Shown in pieces: positions 6,883 to 10,374 of a stretch of DNA of 10,374 nt (position 1 is the first letter of the stretch; every line of letters starts with the position of its first letter). The translations under genes and the position numbers were made by a program. Source of the stretch: Candidatus Poribacteria bacterium (lineage in GTDB: Bacteria; Poribacteria; WGA-4E; B28-G17). The stretch covers positions 1 through 10,374 of the forward strand of contig QNBQ01000026.1 of the NCBI GenBank assembly GCA_003645735.1, written 5' to 3'. The notes beneath the pieces were generated by a model. The model saw only the letters and a list, made by a program, of their open reading frames with translations. It ran no database searches and was not told the DNA's origin.

Positions 6883-8625
6883 GTGAAGCATATTGCCGTC
6901 GTTATAGCCTTCATCACATCGATCCTCGGGTTAAGCTTCGGTTGGGAGAAATATCCCGCCAATCCGGTGATCGATCTGGGGGAGGAGGGGAGCTGGAACG
7001 ACGTTCACGTCTCCGACCCCGCCGTCATCTTCGACGGCGAGGTATACCACATGTGGTTTGCGGGGGATAACGGCTCCCAGCGCGGCATCGGATACGCCAG
7101 GAGCGTCGATGGGGTTCACTGGGAGATGTATCCCGGAAACCCCGTCCTCACGGATGGGATAGGCGATGTATGGGATGGTGAGTGGGTTTCGCAGCCGACG
7201 GTGGTCCGGCATGGCGATCTTTACCACATGTGGTATACGGGTTATAACGGAGAACACACCCGGATCGGCTACGCCGTCAGCGCCGACGGCATACACTGGA
7301 GCAAAAGCTCCGCCAACCCCGTCCTCGACCTAGGGCCAGCCGGCTCCTGGGACTCAGAGGGGGTCAGCAACCCGACGGTGATCGTGAAGGACGAGCTTTT
7401 CCACATGTGGTATGCGGGATATGACGGGGTAAAGGTTAGAATCGGCTACGCCATAAGCAGCGACGGGATACACTGGAATAAACACTCCTCTAACCCGGTT
7501 CTCGAGCCCGGCCCTGATGGGGAGTGGGACGACGCCGGCGTAAGCTGTCCGTCGGTCATCTACGCCGGGGAGGCTTACCGGATGTGGTATGCCGGTTATG
7601 ACGGGGATAATCTGCGGATCGGTTACGCGACAAGCGGCGACGGGATCACCTGGAGCAAGCGGTCATACAACCCCGTCTTGGACTTAGGGCCGGCTGGCTC
7701 CTGGGACGGCTCCGGGGTGAGCGGCCCTTCGGTGGTGTTAAACGGGGTCACCTATCACATGTGGTATACCGGATATGATGGAGCACGCTCGCGGATAGGA
7801 TACGCCTTCCACGAGGTGCCGGGCGACACCAGCGGCGATGGAACCATCTCCGCCTACGATGCCGGTCTCATACTTCAGTTCGTCGTCGGCTTGATAGAGG
7901 AGTTTCCCGCGGACCGGATAGGCGCCCCGGAAGGGGTAAGGGCGTGGCCGAGCTATGCCGTCGCCATACCCCGTCTCTCCGCCAAGCCCGGCGGGAGGAT
8001 ACGGGTTCCGCTCTACATCGAAGACGCCACCGGCCTTTATGCTGGCGGGTTCAGGTTGAGATACGACCCGTCCGTTTTAAAAGCCGTTGAAGCCACCCCC
8101 TCAAGCCTGCTCAACGGATCGCTTTGGCGGGTGAACCTCGAAATGCTGGGCGAGATAAGGTTTGCCTTCGCAACGCCGACCCCGCTCAGGGGAGGGGGGA
8201 AACTGCTGGAGATCACCTTTGAGGTGACACCCGACGCGGAGGGACTCGCTTCTCCCGTGACGATAATCGCCGTCAATCTCAACAATTCCGTGCCCGTCAG
8301 GATCGAAAACGGACTCATAACCGTTTCGCCCTCCGTCACCCGCTTGCTGCCTAACTATCCCAACCCGTTCAATCCCGAGACGTGGATTCCCTTCAAGCTC
8401 GCCGAGAAGGCGCACGTCACCATACGGATCTACGACCTTTCGGGACGGCTTGTCAGGACGCTGGATCTGGGTGAACGCGAAGCGGGGGTCTATCTCTCCA
8501 AGGATAAAGCCGCCTTCTGGGACGGGAGGGATATGAGCGGGCGGAGGGTGGCGAGCGGGGTTTACTTCTGCCGGCTTCAGGCCGGGGATCAAACGGATCT
8601 CAGGCCGATAACCGTGCTCAAATAA
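6883..8625 (+). CDS. Secreted five-bladed propeller protein with dockerin-like, cohesin-like and sorting domains
   Basis: The protein is 580 residues from the GTG at 6883, chosen because of the ribosome binding site spacing. Residues 1-20 form a signal peptide (Lys, then a hydrophobic run, with likely cleavage after FG). Residues 21 to about 310 are five 59-residue repeats with NPVL, GxWD, GVSxPxVI, YHMWYxGYDG and RIGYAxSxDGIxW. This pattern is typical of the GH43/GH32/GH68-like five-bladed propeller group. Blade 1 carries SDPAVI, placing an Asp where GH43 has its general base, while blades 2-5 have Q, N, C and G there; a complete catalytic set is not evident. Residues 315-340 are one dockerin-like EF-hand plus helix (DTSGDGTISAYD). 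Residues about 359-482 are cohesin-like (GGRIRVPLYIED, LRYDPSVL). Residues 488-580 are the sorting tail. It starts 45 nt after the giant gene and ends 17 nt before the next, so it is likely co-transcribed. It probably binds or acts on a glycan at the cell surface. Confidence 0.88.
   Translation: MKHIAVVIAFITSILGLSFGWEKYPANPVIDLGEEGSWNDVHVSDPAVIFDGEVYHMWFAGDNGSQRGIGYARSVDGVHWEMYPGNPVLTDGIGDVWDGEWVSQPTVVRHGDLYHMWYTGYNGEHTRIGYAVSADGIHWSKSSANPVLDLGPAGSWDSEGVSNPTVIVKDELFHMWYAGYDGVKVRIGYAISSDGIHWNKHSSNPVLEPGPDGEWDDAGVSCPSVIYAGEAYRMWYAGYDGDNLRIGYATSGDGITWSKRSYNPVLDLGPAGSWDGSGVSGPSVVLNGVTYHMWYTGYDGARSRIGYAFHEVPGDTSGDGTISAYDAGLILQFVVGLIEEFPADRIGAPEGVRAWPSYAVAIPRLSAKPGGRIRVPLYIEDATGLYAGGFRLRYDPSVLKAVEATPSSLLNGSLWRVNLEMLGEIRFAFATPTPLRGGGKLLEITFEVTPDAEGLASPVTIIAVNLNNSVPVRIENGLITVSPSVTRLLPNYPNPFNPETWIPFKLAEKAHVTIRIYDLSGRLVRTLDLGEREAGVYLSKDKAAFWDGRDMSGRRVASGVYFCRLQAGDQTDLRPITVLK
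6943..7827 (+). repeat. Five tandem 177-nt coding repeats (propeller blades)
   Basis: Units start at the Trp codons at 6943, 7120, 7297, 7474 and 7651, exactly 177 nt (59 codons) apart, with no insertions or deletions. The last unit runs into the dockerin-like segment at about 7822. Conservation is stronger in protein than in DNA: units 3 and 5 share NPVLDLGPAGSWD but differ at several synonymous sites. This points to an old duplication held by structural selection, not recent slippage. Confidence 0.9.
7825..7902 (+). other. Single-EF-hand dockerin-like segment
   Basis: DTSGDGTISAYD has Asp/Ser/Asp/Thr/Ser/Asp at calcium-loop positions 1, 3, 5, 7, 9 and 12, followed by the helix AGLILQFVVGLI, as in one half of a type I dockerin. 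The second loop-helix that a full dockerin needs is not present before the cohesin-like domain begins. Confidence 0.7.
7957..8328 (+). other. Cohesin-like domain of the propeller protein
   Basis: A beta-sandwich pattern with IPRLSAKPGGRIRVPLYIED, an AGGFRLRYDPSVLKAV strand pair, then GEIRFAFATPTPL and LLEITFEV. The order PG..(I/V)xVP, YDPxVL and late xFxV strand is typical of cohesin and related carbohydrate-binding-like folds. It follows the dockerin-like half in the same chain. Confidence 0.7.
8344..8622 (+). other. C-terminal sorting tail, propeller protein
   Basis: A 93-residue tail with YPNPFNPETWIPFKLAE, GRLVRTLDLG, AAFWDGRD and ASGVYFCRL. The last dozen residues (DQTDLRPITVLK) depart from the RKMxIxK ending of the two neighbouring tails, and a Cys replaces the second Tyr of the YFYT motif. 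Confidence 0.85.
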
Positions 8626-8630
8626 ACCGA

Positions 8631-8636
8631 GGGGAG
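8631..8636 (+). promoter_or_regulatory. Ribosome binding site of the cohesin-protein gene
   Basis: GGGGAG lies 6 nt before the ATG at 8643, within the 17-nt gap after the preceding stop. It supports independent initiation inside a shared transcript. Confidence 0.6.
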
Positions 8637-8642
8637 TTACCA

Positions 8643-10115
8643 ATGAGATGGGCATCCATCCTCGTTTTAACCGCCGTGATGACATCGATCGGGCTGAGCG
8701 ACGGGGATCTGGTTTTTCTATCCACGCCGGAGCGGATCTCCGCCTCGCCTGGGCAGGAGGATATCAAGGTTCCGGTCTACATCAGCGATCTAACCGGCAT
8801 GAACATCATCTCCGCCGAGATAGAGATCGGCTACGATCCGGACGTGGTGGAGGCGACGGGCGTTGATTTCGACGGAACGATCGCCGAAGGCTCGTCCTCA
8901 GCTTACAAAGTCAAAAGCTCCAGCATCTCCATCGCCTTCACAAGGGCCAACCCTTTTTCGGGAGGCAGCGTGCTGGTCTACGTGCTTTTCGACGCGGTCG
9001 TTCAGGATCGAAGTGCGACCAGTGAGCTGAGAATTATCAAGGCGAAGCTCAACGAGGGGAGGGGGTATCAGATGGAGCTGGGGACGGGGAGCGAGGGAAC
9101 GGCTCCGACCGGACGCGGCTCGGTGGAGTTCGAGGAGGTTAAGCTCAAGATAGAGTTTGCCTCGAACAAGAAAGGGGGCAGAATACGCGTCACCCTCGTG
9201 AAGAGGAGGCCGCCCGGGGAACAGCCCGCGGGCGTGGCCAGCGTGTTGAACAGATACTGGGTGATAGAGAGGGAGACGAACGGCGAGTTTGAGGCGAGCT
9301 TGACCTTCACCTTGGGGCCGGGGATGATCGGGCCGGGCGATCAGGCGAACCCGAGCAACCTGATCCTTTTCAGGAGGGACACGAGGAGCACCGGGGCGTG
9401 GAGCCCCGTCGCCCACGCCATCAGCGCCGATGCATCCACGGGCGAGGTTAGGTTCGACGGGATAACCGAGTTCAGCCAGTTCACCATAGGATCCATCGGC
9501 GACTCCTCCCTGCCGGTGGGGCTATCGAGCATCTCAGCGGAGATCTCGGAAAACGGCGTGACCATCAAGTGGACAACTCAAACGGAAGTCGGTGTCGTCG
9601 GGTTCATTATATACCGAGGTGAATCGGAAGGGGAGAGGTATGCCCGAATAGGGTTCGTCCCCGCTTCCTTGAGCTCATCCTTTCCCACAGATTATGAGTT
9701 CAAGGATGAAGATGTCAAACCGGGCCACGCTTATCGTTACTACGTAGAAAGCGTGGATGTATCCGGCAGCAGAAGTTCATCCCCTGTTATCGAGATCACA
9801 ATCCCGGTTGTAACCCGCGCGAAGCGGTCCGAGCTGCTCCAGAACTATCCGAATCCCTTCAATGCTGAGACGTGGATACCTTTCAGATTGGAAAAGGGCG
9901 CTGATGTGATCATATACATACACAGCCCGCCGGGGGAGCTTATCCGTAAACTGGAGCTGGGGTGGAGAAGCGCGGGGAGCTACTTGGATAAACAACGGGC
10001 TGCGTATTGGGATGGGCGCGACGAGCTGGGTCAGCCGGTTCCAAGCGGTGTATACTTCTACACGATTGAAGCCAATGGCTTTCGAGCATCGCGTAAGATG
10101 GTTATAGTCAAGTGA
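8643..10115 (+). CDS. Secreted cohesin-like/FN3 protein with sorting tail
   Basis: The protein is 490 residues with an ATG start placed 6 nt after GGGGAG. Residues 1 to about 19 form a short signal peptide (Arg, then ASILVLTAVMTSIGLS). Residues 23 to about 160 are cohesin-like: SASPGQEDIKVPVYISDL, IEIGYDPDVVEATGV, then SIAFTRANPFSGG. Residues about 161-285 are an unnamed beta domain with RYWVIER, FEASLTFTLGPG, NLILFRRD and an FSQFTIGS end. Residues about 290-390 are FN3-like (LPVGLSSISAEI, VTIKWTTQTEVGVVGFIIYR, YRYYVESVDVSG). Residues 398-490 are the sorting tail (YPNPFNAETWIPF, AAYWDGRDE, SGVYFYTI, RKMVIVK). It is probably the last gene of the operon, since the next start is 208 nt away with its own promoter candidate. 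A role as a surface-held receptor for dockerin-like partners is inferred; it carries no recognised enzyme domain. Confidence 0.88.
   Translation: MRWASILVLTAVMTSIGLSDGDLVFLSTPERISASPGQEDIKVPVYISDLTGMNIISAEIEIGYDPDVVEATGVDFDGTIAEGSSSAYKVKSSSISIAFTRANPFSGGSVLVYVLFDAVVQDRSATSELRIIKAKLNEGRGYQMELGTGSEGTAPTGRGSVEFEEVKLKIEFASNKKGGRIRVTLVKRRPPGEQPAGVASVLNRYWVIERETNGEFEASLTFTLGPGMIGPGDQANPSNLILFRRDTRSTGAWSPVAHAISADASTGEVRFDGITEFSQFTIGSIGDSSLPVGLSSISAEISENGVTIKWTTQTEVGVVGFIIYRGESEGERYARIGFVPASLSSSFPTDYEFKDEDVKPGHAYRYYVESVDVSGSRSSSPVIEITIPVVTRAKRSELLQNYPNPFNAETWIPFRLEKGADVIIYIHSPPGELIRKLELGWRSAGSYLDKQRAAYWDGRDELGQPVPSGVYFYTIEANGFRASRKMVIVK
9834..10112 (+). other. C-terminal sorting tail, cohesin-like protein
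   Basis: The third 93-residue tail, aligning gap-free with the other two. It differs in NPFNAE (Ala for Pro) and in HSPPGEL in place of the (F/Y)D(M/L)(N/S)GRL strand turn. Confidence 0.85.
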
Positions 10116-10145
10116 GCTTGGATGATCCGTCCTATAAACCGCCCC

Positions 10146-10169
10146 GAAAGCTCCTTGTCGAGGAGTTTC
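10146..10169 (+). terminator. Possible terminator hairpin after the cohesin-protein gene
   Basis: GAAA and CTCCT (with one bulged G at 10150) can pair with AGGAG and TTTC around a 5-nt loop, giving a 9-bp stem starting 31 nt after the stop codon. The T-run is only three bases and is part of the stem, so intrinsic termination would be weak. Between here and the promoter candidate at 10255 I see no gene. Confidence 0.35.
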
Positions 10170-10254
10170 CGCATCCCTAGTCGGCCTCGCCTTGAATACG
10201 CGCTTCCCATGTGCAGTTTTGGAAAACCCTCCCACAAGCCCCTCTCTTTCTCGC

Positions 10255-10284
10255 TTGTTCCGGGCATCTCGGTTGTGCTAAAAT
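10255..10284 (+). promoter_or_regulatory. Candidate sigma-70-type promoter with extended -10
   Basis: TTGTTC (-35 candidate, 3 of 6 matches) is followed after 18 nt by TAAAAT (5 of 6 matches to TATAAT) at 10279-10284. A TG one base upstream of the -10 box makes an extended -10, TGCTAAAAT. The expected transcript start is near 10291, about 30 nt before the next gene. It would drive the oxidoreductase gene apart from the upstream operon. Confidence 0.5.
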
Positions 10285-10312
10285 AGAAAGCGAAAGGCTT
10301 AAAACCGGGGGC

Positions 10313-10319
10313 AGGAGGT
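10313..10319 (+). promoter_or_regulatory. Ribosome binding site of the oxidoreductase gene
   Basis: AGGAGGT lies 4 nt before the ATG at 10324. The spacing is slightly short, but the match is strong and fixes the start. Confidence 0.7.
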
Positions 10320-10323
10320 TGCC

Positions 10324-10374
10324 ATGAAGGAGATCAGAATCGGGATGATAGGTTACTCGTTCATGGGGAAGGCG
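10324..10374 (+). CDS. Gfo/Idh/MocA-family oxidoreductase, N-terminus only (3' partial)
   Basis: Only 17 codons are visible. They read MKEIRIGMIGYSFMGKA, a beta strand followed by a G-x-x-x-x-M-G-like turn. This is the usual opening of the Rossmann NAD(P)-binding fold of Gfo/Idh/MocA sugar dehydrogenase-like enzymes, which often begin (I/V)G(M/I)IGxxxMGKAH. Family members oxidise or reduce sugars and polyols such as glucose, inositol and their derivatives; the substrate cannot be read here. It has no signal peptide and is presumably cytoplasmic. It has its own ribosome binding site and promoter candidate. Confidence 0.75.
   Translation, partial: MKEIRIGMIGYSFMGKA

Noticed and set aside
6943..7827. 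The 177-nt tandem repeat considered as a satellite or CRISPR-like array.
   Set aside because: The units are translated, in frame, diverged at synonymous sites and match propeller blades; there are no short identical repeats with unique spacers.
6883..7827. Annotating the propeller as an active GH43 or GH32 enzyme.
   Set aside because: Only one acidic residue sits at the expected blade-entry position and no clear general acid is seen, so only the fold-level assignment is kept.
10216..10227. Inverted repeat GTTTT-GG-AAAAC as an operator.
   Set aside because: The arms are five bases of A/T-rich sequence with no second copy nearby and lie about 28 nt upstream of the -35 candidate; too little to support a regulatory site.
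10058..10267. Minus-strand open frames reaching into the intergenic region (also 9777-10235).
   Set aside because: They overlap the end of the cohesin-like gene in antisense, have no recognisable motif or clear ribosome binding site, and the intergenic part is better explained by a hairpin and a promoter.
10288..10300. Small inverted repeat AAGC-GAAAG-GCTT just after the -10 box.
   Set aside because: A 4-bp stem is too weak to call a leader structure or operator.

Overview
The window reads as part of a bacterial chromosome carrying an operon-like block of large, secreted, multi-domain proteins, all on the + strand. The best guess for the source is Candidatus Poribacteria or a close relative. 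The main reason is the C-terminal signature YPNPFN(P/A)E(T/V)WIP(Y/F) followed by an A(A/a)xWDGR and SGVYF pattern. It occurs three times, and from memory the 'NPETWIP' form is typical of poribacterial proteins. High GC, cohesin/dockerin-like modules and a following Gfo/Idh/MocA-type gene also fit. No marker gene is present, so this placement is an inference.

Layout. (1) Positions 1-6837: the 3' part, at least 2278 codons, of a giant extracellular protein whose start lies outside the window. It contains a PKD domain apparently interrupted by a LamG (concanavalin-like) domain, three carboxypeptidase-regulatory-like beta-sandwiches, a long poorly characterised core with strikingly regular Ser-rich strands, Ig-like and Big_5-like domains, a duplicated unnamed 'DRDIRP' domain flanking another module, an FN3-like domain and a sorting tail. 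(2) Positions 6883-8625: a secreted protein with five gap-free 59-residue propeller repeats of the GH43/GH32-like type, a single-EF-hand dockerin-like segment, a cohesin-like domain and the same tail. (3) Positions 8643-10115: a secreted protein with a cohesin-like domain, an unnamed beta domain, an FN3-like domain and the same tail. (4) Positions 10116-10323: an intergenic region with a weak hairpin and a good extended -10 promoter candidate. (5) Positions 10324-10374: the first 17 codons of a Gfo/Idh/MocA-family oxidoreductase.

The first three genes are separated by 45 and 17 nt, each downstream one has its own Shine-Dalgarno sequence, and their tails are all exactly 93 residues and align without gaps. 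They are probably co-transcribed and exported or anchored by the same C-terminal-signal pathway (T9SS-like or equivalent). The carbohydrate-binding-type LamG, propeller, dockerin-like and cohesin-like modules suggest a surface assembly that binds or processes polysaccharide or other extracellular matter. No domain with a complete, recognisable catalytic site was found. The oxidoreductase gene probably belongs to a separate transcription unit.
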